Source: Bdellovibrio sp. 22V
Lineage (GTDB): Bacteria; Bdellovibrionota; Bdellovibrionia; Bdellovibrionales; Bdellovibrionaceae
Direction of reading: 5' to 3'
Assembly: GCF_030169785.1 (NCBI RefSeq)
Contig: NZ_CP125854.1
Span: 2,046,001 to 2,110,000, forward strand
Length of the DNA: 64,000 nt
Position numbers and translations under genes: made by a program. This document shows, piece by piece, positions 1 through 8,169 of the stretch; the first letter of the stretch is position 1, and each line of letters opens with the position of its first letter. The notes beneath the pieces are model-generated. The model worked only from the letters and a program-made list of their open reading frames with translations, made no database searches and was not told the origin of the DNA.

Positions 1-594
1 GATGACATGTACAATCGTTTGGTCTTTAACGGTGAGGACGTGGCTCCGCACATTCTGCATGTCGCTCCGGATTTGCGCGAGCGCACCGTCGTTGTGAATG
101 GCGGATCGAAAGCCTATTCGATGACGGGATGGCGTATTGGCTGGGCTGCGGGGCCGGAAAAACTCATCACATCAATGGCCGATTATCAAAGTCAGGCGAC
201 GGGATCGCCTTCGAGTATTTCTCAGCACGCGGTGATGGCGGCGATTAAAGAATGCGAACCCGACATCAAAGAAGTGCAAAAGATTCTATCCAGTCGTCGC
301 GATGCCGGTCTTAAAGAGCTCGGCGCGATTTCGGAATTCACGGTCGCTCGTCCTGAAGGCGCATTTTATTTCTGGGTCGACATTCGTTCTTGCTTTGGCA
401 AAACCTATCAAGACCGCTTGATCCGCACATCCAAAGATTTCTGCGACATCTTGCTGGAAAAATTCCACGTCGCAACCGTCCCGGGTGCCGAATGCGGAAC
501 TGAGGGCTTCATGCGATTGAGCTTCGCATGCTCCGAAGACATGATGAAACGAGCGGTCTCTCGAATGAAGGATTTTGTCGGGCAACTCGCTTAG
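1..594 (+). CDS. Class I/II aminotransferase, 3' part only
   Basis: This is the C-terminal 197 residues of a PLP-dependent fold-type I aminotransferase, cut by the left edge of the window. The frame is open from base 1. The SKAYSMTGWRIGW block carries the lysine that forms the Schiff base with PLP, and a downstream RLSFACS-type segment matches the arginine that binds the substrate carboxylate in aspartate/aromatic aminotransferases. Full-length family members are about 390-400 residues, so roughly half is missing. The motif spacing suggests an aspartate or broad-specificity amino acid aminotransferase, but the substrate cannot be set from this fragment. A strong terminator follows about 90 bp downstream. 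Confidence 0.9.
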   Translation, partial: DDMYNRLVFNGEDVAPHILHVAPDLRERTVVVNGGSKAYSMTGWRIGWAAGPEKLITSMADYQSQATGSPSSISQHAVMAAIKECEPDIKEVQKILSSRRDAGLKELGAISEFTVARPEGAFYFWVDIRSCFGKTYQDRLIRTSKDFCDILLEKFHVATVPGAECGTEGFMRLSFACSEDMMKRAVSRMKDFVGQLA

Positions 595-683
595 AGTCTA
601 TTTAGCTGGATGATCATGTCAGTGAATTGATCGCATGTTCCGAACGTAATAGCTCGTGCGAACTTATGTTTTGAGAAAATAAA

Positions 684-716
684 AAAAGGAGAGTGTTGAA
701 CTCTCCTTTTTTATTT
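684..716. terminator. Bidirectional rho-independent terminator
   Basis: An 11-bp stem (AAAAGGAGAGT / ACTCTCCTTTT) with a GTTGA loop is flanked by an A-run on one side and a T-run on the other. It lies between the convergent aminotransferase and VWA lipoprotein genes and can serve both. Confidence 0.9.
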
Positions 717-736
717 TTTTATTTCGATAAAATCTC

Positions 737-1960
737 TTAGAAAAGATTCTTGAAGAAAGAGACGATGCGGGCGAAGAAGCCTTCCTCTTTCAGAGGTGTT
801 GCCGTGCTGATTGAACTTGGGGTGCGGTTCTCTACGCACTGGTATTGAGCGTCGATTGTGTGGCCCGCTGGAACAGGCGTATCAAATACAAGGTTCATAC
901 CTTCCACGCGAGACTGAACAGGACCGATTGTCGGTGTGATTGTCACAGTGATGTTGCCGTTCGCGGGTTCACACTCGAGAGGAATAGAGCTTAATGAGTC
1001 GACGATTCGATCCAAGAAAAGATTTAAGTTTGTGGAGTAATCGGAAGCGCAAATGCTGCCCACGCCACCGCCTGTGAGATCGGACAATTCCTTGTATTTA
1101 AAACCGTAGTGGCTTTTATAGCCGCCGGCATCTTGCGAAGATTTACATGTGGCATCGCCCGGTTGAACGATGATGGAGTTCACGGTAAAGCGACGTGAAG
1201 CACCTAAGATCTGGCGCACAAAGTTGATAAATTCATCAGGCTTGTCTTCTTTCTCCATAGGCTTTAGCTCACCAGAGTAAACCTGTTGAGAAGCGTCGCC
1301 TGCAATACTGCGCTCGTCTTCGTCGGAAATAATGATGTAAGCCACTGCGGAATCATTACGGTAACAACCGTTGTTTCCTGACCAGCTCGGATCTCCGTTC
1401 CACACGTGAGCATAAGCTGCTTTGATCGCGCGCTCATCATCAGATCCTACCCAACCTGCATTGATGTAATTGATCGTCTGAGTGAAGATCGTATTAAGAT
1501 TCGAGGTGCCTTTTTTAAGAACCATTCCCAGTGCTGTCGAAGGGCTTGCGGCGTTGCTTTGCCAATAAATCGAAGCACCCCACGCGGGCTCTCTGCCTGC
1601 GATAGGAAGCGCACGAGTCACCGTCGCACACATTTGCCAGTCGATATTCGAGTTCTGCAACTTCGTTACGAAGCCGGAAAGATTCGCTGCTAATTTTTGG
1701 TTATCAGGAAGCATGGAGTTGGAATCGTCGACGACAAGAATGATATCGAGTTTGTTATCTCGAGCGGTGACTACGTTATTGTAGTGAACATCGCGCAAGT
1801 CGCCAGGAGTTGGAGAAGGAGTCGGGAAGGGATCGACATTGGTGTCATCAACTTTAGAATCGGAAGAGGCAGAAAATTTAACCGGACCGCACGCTGAAAG
1901 AAATACAACCACCAGCAAAGAGGCTACCCACGACACCTCTTTTAAATTTCGTCGAAACAT
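737..1960 (-). CDS. VWA-domain lipoprotein
   Basis: This is a secreted lipoprotein of 407 residues with a von Willebrand factor A domain. The ATG at 1960 is chosen because AAAGGGGAG lies just upstream and because it gives a clean lipoprotein signal (lipobox LSAC, Cys24); an upstream in-frame start would add 17 residues that spoil the signal. After a short Pro/Thr linker (residues 44-52) the VWA fold begins, with the MIDAS metal-binding motif D-D-S-N-S at 78-82. VWA domains usually mediate metal-dependent protein binding, so an adhesive or scaffolding role at the outer membrane or in the periplasm is plausible. The binding partner is unknown. The gene appears monocistronic and ends at a strong terminator. 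Confidence 0.85.
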   Translation of the reverse strand: MFRRNLKEVSWVASLLVVVFLSACGPVKFSASSDSKVDDTNVDPFPTPSPTPGDLRDVHYNNVVTARDNKLDIILVVDDSNSMLPDNQKLAANLSGFVTKLQNSNIDWQMCATVTRALPIAGREPAWGASIYWQSNAASPSTALGMVLKKGTSNLNTIFTQTINYINAGWVGSDDERAIKAAYAHVWNGDPSWSGNNGCYRNDSAVAYIIISDEDERSIAGDASQQVYSGELKPMEKEDKPDEFINFVRQILGASRRFTVNSIIVQPGDATCKSSQDAGGYKSHYGFKYKELSDLTGGGVGSICASDYSTNLNLFLDRIVDSLSSIPLECEPANGNITVTITPTIGPVQSRVEGMNLVFDTPVPAGHTIDAQYQCVENRTPSSISTATPLKEEGFFARIVSFFKNLF

Positions 1961-2061
1961 ACTCCCACTCCCCTTTGTTGCATAATAACACACGGCTTTT
2001 TCTAGTCCCAAAGCGATCAGGGTCCAGGTCCAGCTTTGAGACGCGGCCTTTGGGCGAATTC

Positions 2062-2084
2062 AGACCTAGGTCTCATTGTGAGAC
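2062..2084. repeat. Nested palindromes in a promoter region
   Basis: A perfect 12-bp palindrome AGACCTAGGTCT (2062-2073) overlaps a second hairpin, GTCTCA-TTG-TGAGAC (2070-2084), and another AGACCT follows at 2085-2090. They lie between two divergent genes (starts at 1960 and 2132), where an operator would be expected. The binding factor is unknown. Confidence 0.4.
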
Positions 2085-2131
2085 AGACCTAAGGCAGTTT
2101 AAACTTAATTCATATTGGCGAGGGAGGCCGG

Positions 2132-3046
2132 GTGAGCTTTTGGTTCTTACTTCAAGTACTGATGAATTTGATTTTGTTGTCGGGCGTGATCGGCTTATGG
2201 GTTCGCCTCAATCGTCCTCCCAAAGATGATCCGCGTTTAAGCAAAGGCTTGCAACTTCTGCAAAGTAAAATCGCCGTTCTTGAGGATCTTTCCGATCGCA
2301 CGGAAACCCAAGTCAACCAACTGACGGCGTTGCTTGAACAAAAAGTGAAAGACATTCAAACCAAAATTCAGGCTTCTGATAAGCAGCTCGCGAAGATCGA
2401 ACAAAGCATGCAAAAAAGTTTGGAAGTGGCGAAGATCTTCCAGGATCGTATTCCCCACACGGAAATTCTAGAGCGTCAGAACACAATCAAATATGTCAAA
2501 GCGGCACGTTTGGCGCACCAAGGTTTGTCCGTGGACGAGATCGCTCAACAAGTGGATCTTTCTCGCGGAGAAATCGAATTCATCGCCAAAGTAAATCGCG
2601 ACCAATTGCAATTCTGTGAAGACAGTCTGCCAGAGTGGGTGCAAGAGGAAGCCGGACAGGAAACAACAGCAATGACGACGCAAGACTTAAGCGACGTCGA
2701 CGACATGAGTTTCATGTCACCACTGCAAAGAGAAGCTCCTGACATGAGCAACGTGTTTGAAGTGCCAAGGGCTGACCAAGAAGCTTTGAAAAAACTGGGC
2801 GAGGCTTTTAAAGCCGCCTGCCAAGAAGTCAAAGAACAAGAAGAGGCGGCACAACAAACAGCCAACAACGTTTCGGCTCTGTTCAATGTGACTCAAAGTA
2901 TTGCGCAAAATTTCTTAAGTGAAAAACCGGTACCTGCAGCACCGACTGCGGCGGTCAACACGACAAAACCGATCAATGCGAAAAAAGAGGGCGTCGTACG
3001 TCCCGTCGAATTCCGTCGTATTGATATGGCGAAAGATTTAGGTTAG
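2132..3046 (+). CDS. DUF2802-like membrane-anchored coiled-coil protein
   Basis: The 304-residue product has one N-terminal membrane segment (about 5-25), a long coiled coil (about 38-100) and a helix-turn-helix-like block at about 119-156 (ARLAHQGLSVDEIA..VDLSRGEIEFI), which matches the DUF2802 pattern. The rest is low-complexity and acidic, with a second short helical stretch near 215-240. It starts at GTG 2132, supported by AGGGAGG four bases upstream. DUF2802 proteins are often found beside flagellar or motility genes in other Proteobacteria, but no such genes are visible here. The next gene starts three bases after its stop, so the two are probably co-transcribed. Function unknown. Confidence 0.75.
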   Translation: MSFWFLLQVLMNLILLSGVIGLWVRLNRPPKDDPRLSKGLQLLQSKIAVLEDLSDRTETQVNQLTALLEQKVKDIQTKIQASDKQLAKIEQSMQKSLEVAKIFQDRIPHTEILERQNTIKYVKAARLAHQGLSVDEIAQQVDLSRGEIEFIAKVNRDQLQFCEDSLPEWVQEEAGQETTAMTTQDLSDVDDMSFMSPLQREAPDMSNVFEVPRADQEALKKLGEAFKAACQEVKEQEEAAQQTANNVSALFNVTQSIAQNFLSEKPVPAAPTAAVNTTKPINAKKEGVVRPVEFRRIDMAKDLG

Positions 3047-3049
3047 TTC

Positions 3050-3292
3050 GTGGCTTCTCGGAGTTTTTTAAGATCTCTCGAGAAAGGCCAAATTCTTAAT
3101 GCGCTTGTCGAAGAAGTGACGAGTGATCGCGAAGCTCTCTGCAATTTTCAAGGAGAGCTTCTTCTTATCTCCAATCAGACTGGGAAAAAATTAAAAAAAG
3201 GCGACCCTGTGCGTTTGCAGGTCCTTTCGTTGCATCCTTTGCAGTTTCAAATCTTTGATGGCCGCGGTTCGCAATTTAAAAGAGTGATTTAA
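3050..3292 (+). CDS. Small hypothetical protein
   Basis: An 80-residue basic protein with no signal peptide or membrane segment. It starts at GTG 3050, three bases after the stop of the DUF2802-like gene, so translation is probably coupled. The middle (a QGELLLISNQTGKKLKKGDPVRLQV-like stretch) reads as alternating beta strands and could be a small OB- or SH3-like barrel, but I do not recognise a family. The close linkage suggests it works with, or is regulated with, its upstream neighbour. Confidence 0.6.
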   Translation: MASRSFLRSLEKGQILNALVEEVTSDREALCNFQGELLLISNQTGKKLKKGDPVRLQVLSLHPLQFQIFDGRGSQFKRVI

Positions 3293-3294
3293 CC

Positions 3295-4158
3295 TTAACC
3301 GCCGCCGTTATCATCAGAACAAGCGACGATATTGATGGAATAACTTTGTCCATCGGCCTGCTTGATAGAGATATTTCCGCATCCATTACGGCGAATTTCC
3401 GTCACACTGCTGCCACCGGCTGCAGGAGCACAACGGCCTGTCGAACCATTCCAGCTTCCGCCCATGGAGGCGCATACTTCTTGTTTGATCGCGGTCATGT
3501 TTGGTTGTGGCAGCGTGCAACTTCCGGCGACATAGGATCCTCCGAGAGAAGAACACATTTCGCGTTTCAAATTGTCCGTGTCATTGTTTGAAAGCGCATT
3601 AGAGTCATAAACGGAACAACTCGTGATAGTTTGAATGGGCCCTGCGTTTGTGACTTCGAGCATGATAGGCAGACTTCGGTTGATATGCCGAGCCCCTGTC
3701 ACGGTTCCTGAACCTGAAGCATCTTTGTCCAAAGTGAAAATCAAATCCCCTTTATAAGAGGTATTAGGAACAACCTCAATCACATTTGCCAGACGCATGT
3801 TCACACGGGTATTCGGCTTATTAGGAAGAGCCTGATTGTTCACCACGACCGGCGTCGCAGCCCCCGTCGTAATGCGATTAAGAACGATATTCACGGACGA
3901 TAAGTTGTTGCGATCAAAACTCGTCATCGAAAAGTTAGAAATATTCGCCGTGCACACCGCAGTCTTACTCAGGTTCATACGAACTTCCGTGATTGTGTTT
4001 TGCAGATCGTCGGCAAGCACTATGCTCTTTTGCGTTTTCATGGAGTTGTTGAGCATCGACATCGTTCCCATGCCGATGATGCCCATAATGGCGAGAGTCA
4101 CCAAAGTTTGCACCAAAGAGAAGCCGGACTGATCAAGACGAGCAAGGGGTGTTTTCAT
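3295..4158 (-). CDS. Type IV pilin-like (pseudopilin) protein
   Basis: The protein of about 287 residues has a prepilin-type N-terminus: a short basic leader, a G12/F13 processing site (QSGFSLVQTLV) and a hydrophobic helix to about residue 35. Mature position +5, normally glutamate in type IV pilins, is glutamine here. The rest is a secreted domain with six or more cysteines and repeated SLGGSYV/SMGGSWN-type blocks near the C-terminus. The start at 4158 is chosen to place the leader; its ribosome binding site is weak and an upstream start at 4245 cannot be excluded. No secretion or pilus assembly genes are adjacent, so it may be a minor pilin or competence-type pseudopilin. Confidence 0.7.
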   Translation of the reverse strand: MKTPLARLDQSGFSLVQTLVTLAIMGIIGMGTMSMLNNSMKTQKSIVLADDLQNTITEVRMNLSKTAVCTANISNFSMTSFDRNNLSSVNIVLNRITTGAATPVVVNNQALPNKPNTRVNMRLANVIEVVPNTSYKGDLIFTLDKDASGSGTVTGARHINRSLPIMLEVTNAGPIQTITSCSVYDSNALSNNDTDNLKREMCSSLGGSYVAGSCTLPQPNMTAIKQEVCASMGGSWNGSTGRCAPAAGGSSVTEIRRNGCGNISIKQADGQSYSINIVACSDDNGGG

Positions 4159-4250
4159 GGAAGCTTTATCGGCGTTCCTCTGCAACACGATAAGGTGCTC
4201 TCTCAAAATGAGACGGGCTTTGTTGGAAATTTGTTCCAAGTACAAAAAGA

Positions 4251-4271
4251 AAAAGGCCCCGAGGGGCCTTT
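4251..4271 (-). terminator. Rho-independent terminator
   Basis: A 9-bp GC-rich stem (AAAGGCCCC / GGGGCCTTT) with a two-base centre is followed on the minus strand by a T-rich tail. It lies two bases after the stop of the gene ending at 4273. Confidence 0.85.
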
Positions 4272-4272
4272 C

Positions 4273-4785
4273 TTATTTCGAGCTCTCTTTGATAAAGAGC
4301 GTGAGGTAGTGGCGAACCATGTATTCGAGTTTCACTGGCAAACCTTGATAAGTCCAAACCAGTTCTCCGAACGCGCCCCATTTCGCTTCAACAATATGCT
4401 CGTCCATAACATTGGTCGCTGTTTGTTGCGCCTCTGTCGAACCTGGAGTCGGAATGTAATTCGTACCGATAAAGTTAAAGCGGATGCTGATTTGTCCCGG
4501 AGCTTTCAAAGAGAAAATCATTTTAAAGCCATTACGGAAAAGCATGAAATCAGCATGAGTCTTTGCGATACCGTAAATTTTGATACGGCCCAAAGCGGAA
4601 GGCTTCAATTCATTGAATGAAGTTGAAGCGTCGACAAACTCTGTTTTCAGTTCAAGAAGGAATTGGATCGTTTCGTTGATCAGAATTTTTTCTGAGTCAA
4701 AACCGAAACTCATGTCCACAAGGCCGGACTCTTCCATCTGTTGTTCAGCCTTCACAAGTTCTTTAATCCAGCTGATTTTCTCCAT
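4273..4785 (-). CDS. Conserved hypothetical cytoplasmic protein
   Basis: A 170-residue soluble protein with no signal peptide, membrane helix or recognised motif. The ATG at 4785 is chosen because GGGAGGGG lies eight bases upstream; an in-frame start at 4869 would add 28 residues across that site. The N-terminal half is helical and acidic and the second half is mixed alpha/beta with aromatic residues (FGELVWTYQGLPVKLEYMV). It sits between a pilin-like gene and an outer-membrane protein gene, both on the same strand, and has its own terminator. Function unknown. Confidence 0.7.
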   Translation of the reverse strand: MEKISWIKELVKAEQQMEESGLVDMSFGFDSEKILINETIQFLLELKTEFVDASTSFNELKPSALGRIKIYGIAKTHADFMLFRNGFKMIFSLKAPGQISIRFNFIGTNYIPTPGSTEAQQTATNVMDEHIVEAKWGAFGELVWTYQGLPVKLEYMVRHYLTLFIKESSK

Positions 4786-4899
4786 TAAAACCCCTCCCGT
4801 AACCGCGCAGCTTCCTCGCCGCGAGTTGTCGATATCTTCAATAATTTCGAGGGCCTCCCTCTTTGTCAAGACTAGGCAGTTTGGCTCGCTGCGAAAGGC

Positions 4900-7017
4900 C
4901 TAAAAACCGATGATCTGCAAAGTCGTTCCGACGACGCCTTCAGGACCTTCCGGGGAGTTAAAGGCGACGTAATAGCCGATGACGAAGTTGACGGGCAGGA
5001 CATACCCGAGGGTTGTTTCCAATTTCCCTTCCAAGCCGGCACTCCAAAAAGATCTTTTCATGTCGATAGTCTCGTAAACACGTTTTACGTCATTAACGAA
5101 AAGTCCGTCGGCCGCCGCGCCGTCGGCTACAAGAGCGCCGGTGAAACGACGAAGAAAGATCGGGTCTGTGCCGGAGCCGCTGTAAATATTGTGAATCGGG
5201 AAACGATATTCCAAATTCACGGTTGCTAAGTTTCTGCCAAAAATCTGGCCTCTTTTATAACCGCGCAATATATATTGGGGCAGAGGACTGTCAGGGATGA
5301 ACACAATCGCTTCGGTCGCCGCTCCATACACGGCAGAGACTTTTTCAGGCGTGTAAATCGCATTCGCCCGCACCATGATCGCGTTGTGTTTTGGAAGATA
5401 TTTTGAAAAATAGATTTCCCCGCCGGCAACAAATTGCGAGTGTGAGAGATAATTATCATACGCAATGTAATCGTAAGCGCCAAGGTAACCGCCGACCCCC
5501 GATTCAGGTGAAACTTGCGCGCCGGATTTCGCGTAGTCTTTATAACTGAACATCACATAAGGCCCCGTGCGTTTCGTGTCCGTATGTAAAGTCGAACGCT
5601 CTAAGTATTGCCAACCGACTTGCAGATTGGCGTAAACGGACATCCAGTACATGCTCGGTAACGCTGCCACAGTCGCATTGTAATCGGTGAGCTCGTTCGA
5701 CACGGTTCCCAAGTAAGAGCTGCGCTTATAGGCCAAGACGGCAAATGGCAACGAGGTTGTTTGGTTAAGGTAAGTGCCCGCAAGATTTCCTTTCCCTAAA
5801 CCCGTATCCCATTCGCCCAACAGCGTGTAAGAGTGTTTTTTCAAAGGATCAAAACCCGAAGTCTGCACTTGCAAGACAACGCCGGTTTCGCTGGAAGAGC
5901 CGGCAATAAAAGGAATCCAGTATTGCGGCCACAAATAGCCGTAAGGGGAGTAGTCTTCAATCGTCGACTGTTCGAGAGCGGTCTTCGCGTCGGCTTCTGC
6001 CTGGGTGTTGACGGGAATCTGCGCATAGCGGTCTGCCAGCAAAGGAGAAATCTGCGGAATTTCTTCCGGAGTGTTCTTCCAATCCTGCGGCATCACCGCC
6101 GTCACTTTCAAACCCTGCGCTGTCATCTGTGTTGCGAAAATTTCTTTGCGAAGGGGATCAATGTCGGCGGTAAAGAAGGCGGTTAAAGTATTCGTGATGG
6201 GCTTTGCTGAGCGAAGATCCGCACTTGCCAAATACAAATTCAAAGCGCCGTTTTTGCCGGAAGTGAAAATCAGGCCCTCGCTGGTTTTGCGCGCGAAGCG
6301 GATGTTTTCATAATCGGAAAAAAGAGTTTCCAGCTGTTTCGTGCTGCGAGTGTATTTGTGCAGCCTTTCGCTGCCGTCCACCTTGCGCAAAGAAAACAGA
6401 AGAGTGTCTTGATCCCAAAACAGGGGATAAGAAATACGCTCTTGCAACGGAGCGGAATAAAGAATTTCGATTTCTTGCGGCGTCTCCATTTTCAGTAAGC
6501 CTAAATGGGTTTTTCCACCTTCCACTTTCACGAACGTGACTAGATCTCCTTGTGGCGATACGGAAGGCTCGCGGCCGCGCAGGCCTGTGGTCAGCTGTTT
6601 CGCCTTTTTACTTTTTAAATCATAGATGTGAAGATCGGAATAACGCTGAATGCGATTGATGTAGTCGATCTTGTCATAAATAAGTCTTTGCGAATCAGGA
6701 AACCAGCTGAGGCGCTGAATACTGCCTTTCGGAGGTGCGTCTTGTTGTGAAGCGGGTGTCAGAGCCTCGTTAAACTTTTCAATCGTGTCGGCACTTTTCG
6801 CGTCAAGAAAACTCTGTTCGCCTTCACGGGTGATAATTTTAATAGAGCGCGAGTTGCCGTCGTCTTCCGTAATCACCGCGAGATTCAAACCATCGGGCGA
6901 AATAGCCGGCGCCGTTACAGAAATAAAAGCGTTACGAGGAATCGTGCTGGAAGTGACCGGGGCCTCACGTAAAGTTTTTAATTGTTCTTGCGCCTTAAGC
7001 ACGACTTCGCTTTGCAT
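4900..7017 (-). CDS. Beta-propeller/outer-membrane beta-barrel protein, 5' end probably missing
   Basis: The N-terminal half has TolB-like WD40/PD40 repeats (PAISPDGLNLAVIT, RLSWFPDSQRLIYD, EPSVSPQGDLVTFV). The C-terminal 350 or so residues are alternating aromatic strands ending in phenylalanine, as in D15/BamA-type surface-antigen barrels. The first ATG at 7017 is probably not the real start. The frame stays open to 7041 and there encodes N-Y-T-A-A-Y-A-H, which looks like the end of a signal peptide with an AYA cleavage site, and it then hits a stop at the edge of an abnormal GC-rich stretch. The true start and the rest of the signal peptide seem to be lost. Likely an outer-membrane protein; substrate or partner unknown. 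Confidence 0.75.
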   Translation of the reverse strand: MQSEVVLKAQEQLKTLREAPVTSSTIPRNAFISVTAPAISPDGLNLAVITEDDGNSRSIKIITREGEQSFLDAKSADTIEKFNEALTPASQQDAPPKGSIQRLSWFPDSQRLIYDKIDYINRIQRYSDLHIYDLKSKKAKQLTTGLRGREPSVSPQGDLVTFVKVEGGKTHLGLLKMETPQEIEILYSAPLQERISYPLFWDQDTLLFSLRKVDGSERLHKYTRSTKQLETLFSDYENIRFARKTSEGLIFTSGKNGALNLYLASADLRSAKPITNTLTAFFTADIDPLRKEIFATQMTAQGLKVTAVMPQDWKNTPEEIPQISPLLADRYAQIPVNTQAEADAKTALEQSTIEDYSPYGYLWPQYWIPFIAGSSSETGVVLQVQTSGFDPLKKHSYTLLGEWDTGLGKGNLAGTYLNQTTSLPFAVLAYKRSSYLGTVSNELTDYNATVAALPSMYWMSVYANLQVGWQYLERSTLHTDTKRTGPYVMFSYKDYAKSGAQVSPESGVGGYLGAYDYIAYDNYLSHSQFVAGGEIYFSKYLPKHNAIMVRANAIYTPEKVSAVYGAATEAIVFIPDSPLPQYILRGYKRGQIFGRNLATVNLEYRFPIHNIYSGSGTDPIFLRRFTGALVADGAAADGLFVNDVKRVYETIDMKRSFWSAGLEGKLETTLGYVLPVNFVIGYYVAFNSPEGPEGVVGTTLQIIGF

Positions 7018-7041
7018 GTGCGCGTACGCGGCCGTGTAGTT

Positions 7042-7238
7042 TTAGCCGATCAAGTCGTGGGCGGGGGCGTCAATAAAATAAGGAACACGACCGCCCAGGC
7101 GTTCATTTTTTAACCCCCCCCCCCCGCCCCCCCCCCCTCCTCCGTAGTCGGGGGGGCGCGGTCTTGTTTAACAGACACTTTTTTTGGGGGGCGCTGGGGC
7201 GCGCCCGGGGCCGCGCGGGCGCCCACGGCAAGCACTGG
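7042..7238. other. Aberrant low-complexity GC-rich stretch, probable assembly artefact
   Basis: No gene is seen here. The stretch contains 12 C, one G and 11 C in a row (7114-7137), a run of seven G (7150-7156), T7 then G6 near 7179-7191 and a dense GC block to about 7228. Nothing else in the window resembles it. It removes the 5' end of the outer-membrane protein gene. Together with the hairpin at 7239-7267 and the next 70 bases, it makes up the gap of about 320 bases without a gene between that gene and the tRNA. Confidence 0.7.
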
Positions 7239-7267
7239 TGAATGTTCGGCTCAACGCCGAACATTCA
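7239..7267. repeat. Perfect 12-bp inverted repeat hairpin
   Basis: TGAATGTTCGGC and its exact complement flank the five-base loop TCAAC. No T-run follows on either strand, so it is not a standard terminator. It borders the aberrant GC-rich stretch and lies about 70 bp past the 3' end of the tRNA gene. Confidence 0.6.
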
Positions 7268-7339
7268 GCGTCCCGACAATGCCAGCACAAGAAATCCTTT
7301 AAAAAACAAAACTATCGGCAAGAACAAAGAAGAGGGAAA

Positions 7340-7416
7340 TGGTAGGGGGCGAGGGACTTGAACCCCCGATCCCAGTGTTATGAGCACCGTGCTTTAACCA
7401 ACTAAGCTAGCCCCCC
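7340..7416 (-). tRNA. tRNA with CAU anticodon (Met, or Ile2)
   Basis: A 77-nt cloverleaf on the minus strand: acceptor GGGGGGC pairs with GCCCCCT (one G-U), the D arm is GCTT..AAGC, the anticodon stem CGGTG/CACTG carries loop CTCATAA (anticodon CAU), the T arm contains GGTTCAAGTCC, and the 3' ACCA is encoded. The G1-U72 closing pair argues against initiator tRNA, which normally has an unpaired 1-72. Elongator Met and lysidine-modified Ile2 (CAU) cannot be separated safely by eye. Confidence 0.92.
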
Positions 7417-7496
7417 AAATTCTGAGATGACTTTACCGTACCAAACCTAGCGAACACTATCAACCGCACAGGCTCACAGCGAACATTTAAAAATGA

Positions 7497-7522
7497 AAAA
7501 GGGTCCCGATGGGGACCCTTTT
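7497..7522. terminator. Rho-independent terminator
   Basis: An 11-bp stem (AAAAGGGTCCC / GGGACCCTTTT) with a four-base loop lies about 30 bp after the stop of the secreted-protein gene at 7553. It separates that gene from the tRNA. Confidence 0.85.
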
Positions 7523-7552
7523 GACGCTCTGTAGAGTTAAAACAACGACAAA

Positions 7553-8014
7553 TTAAAACTTCGTGTACGAACACGCCAAAGCAAATCGGCCCGTCTGACC
7601 GGCAACACCCAAATAAACTCCGTTTTTGGCTTTCGAATCTAAATCCAATCGCACAAGGGAGCCTCCGTCATAACAGGTCAACTCAAAGTGAGCACGCCCT
7701 ACAAATGAAGAAGCACGAGAGCGGTACCAAAGTGTTGTACAAGGGACATCACGAATCGTGATCACACGATGCTGAGAACCATTGCCGGTCGTTGCCCAAA
7801 ATTCTTCGCTGTAATTGATAAGCAACGGCTCGTCAGGCGTCGCCCGTTCCGCCTTGAGGTAAACGGTCGCCACCGTGTCATTACCTGTGTACTGAACCAA
7901 ATCAGGTGTTTTTTCGGCGGAACATTCGACGGATTTAATAACTTTGTCAGCGGCATCGATAGCAAAAGCGGAGTGAGACAAAAGCAAAGCAGCTGCGAAA
8001 AGAACTGATTTCAT
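7553..8014 (-). CDS. Small secreted protein, unknown function
   Basis: A 153-residue protein with a clear Sec signal peptide (cleavage near SAFA-ID, residue 18) and a mature domain of about 135 residues with four cysteines, probably forming disulfides in the periplasm. The ATG has GGAGG eight bases upstream. The mature part is beta-rich, with evenly spaced polar and aromatic residues, but I recognise no family. It stands alone between two terminators, so it is probably a single-gene transcript. Bdellovibrio-type genomes carry many such orphan secreted proteins. Confidence 0.8.
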   Translation of the reverse strand: MKSVLFAAALLLSHSAFAIDAADKVIKSVECSAEKTPDLVQYTGNDTVATVYLKAERATPDEPLLINYSEEFWATTGNGSQHRVITIRDVPCTTLWYRSRASSFVGRAHFELTCYDGGSLVRLDLDSKAKNGVYLGVAGQTGRFALACSYTKF

Positions 8015-8106
8015 TTTTAACCTCCAGTTTGAAAATTGGAGGGAGCATACATGAAAATTTCAGAACCATTTGTCAGGATTGCAAGAGATGAAAAAGATTC
8101 TAAAAA

Positions 8107-8134
8107 AAAGGGACCTTCCGAAGAAAGTCCCTTT
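8107..8134 (-). terminator. Terminator of the rpsU-dnaG-rpoD operon
   Basis: An 8-bp stem AAAGGGAC/GTCCCTTT with a shorter inner CTTC..GAAG helix is followed on the minus strand by an eight-base T-run. It lies about 35 bp past the rpoD stop. Confidence 0.85.
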
Positions 8135-8169
8135 GGGAAAAGCTTAAATTAGCTCTCTGAGAGAGCGTT

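Noticed and set aside
7114-7137. 12C-G-11C tract as a phase-variation switch for the outer-membrane protein
   Set aside because: The tract is accompanied by other homopolymers and GC-rich sequence and by loss of the signal peptide, which fits an artefact better.
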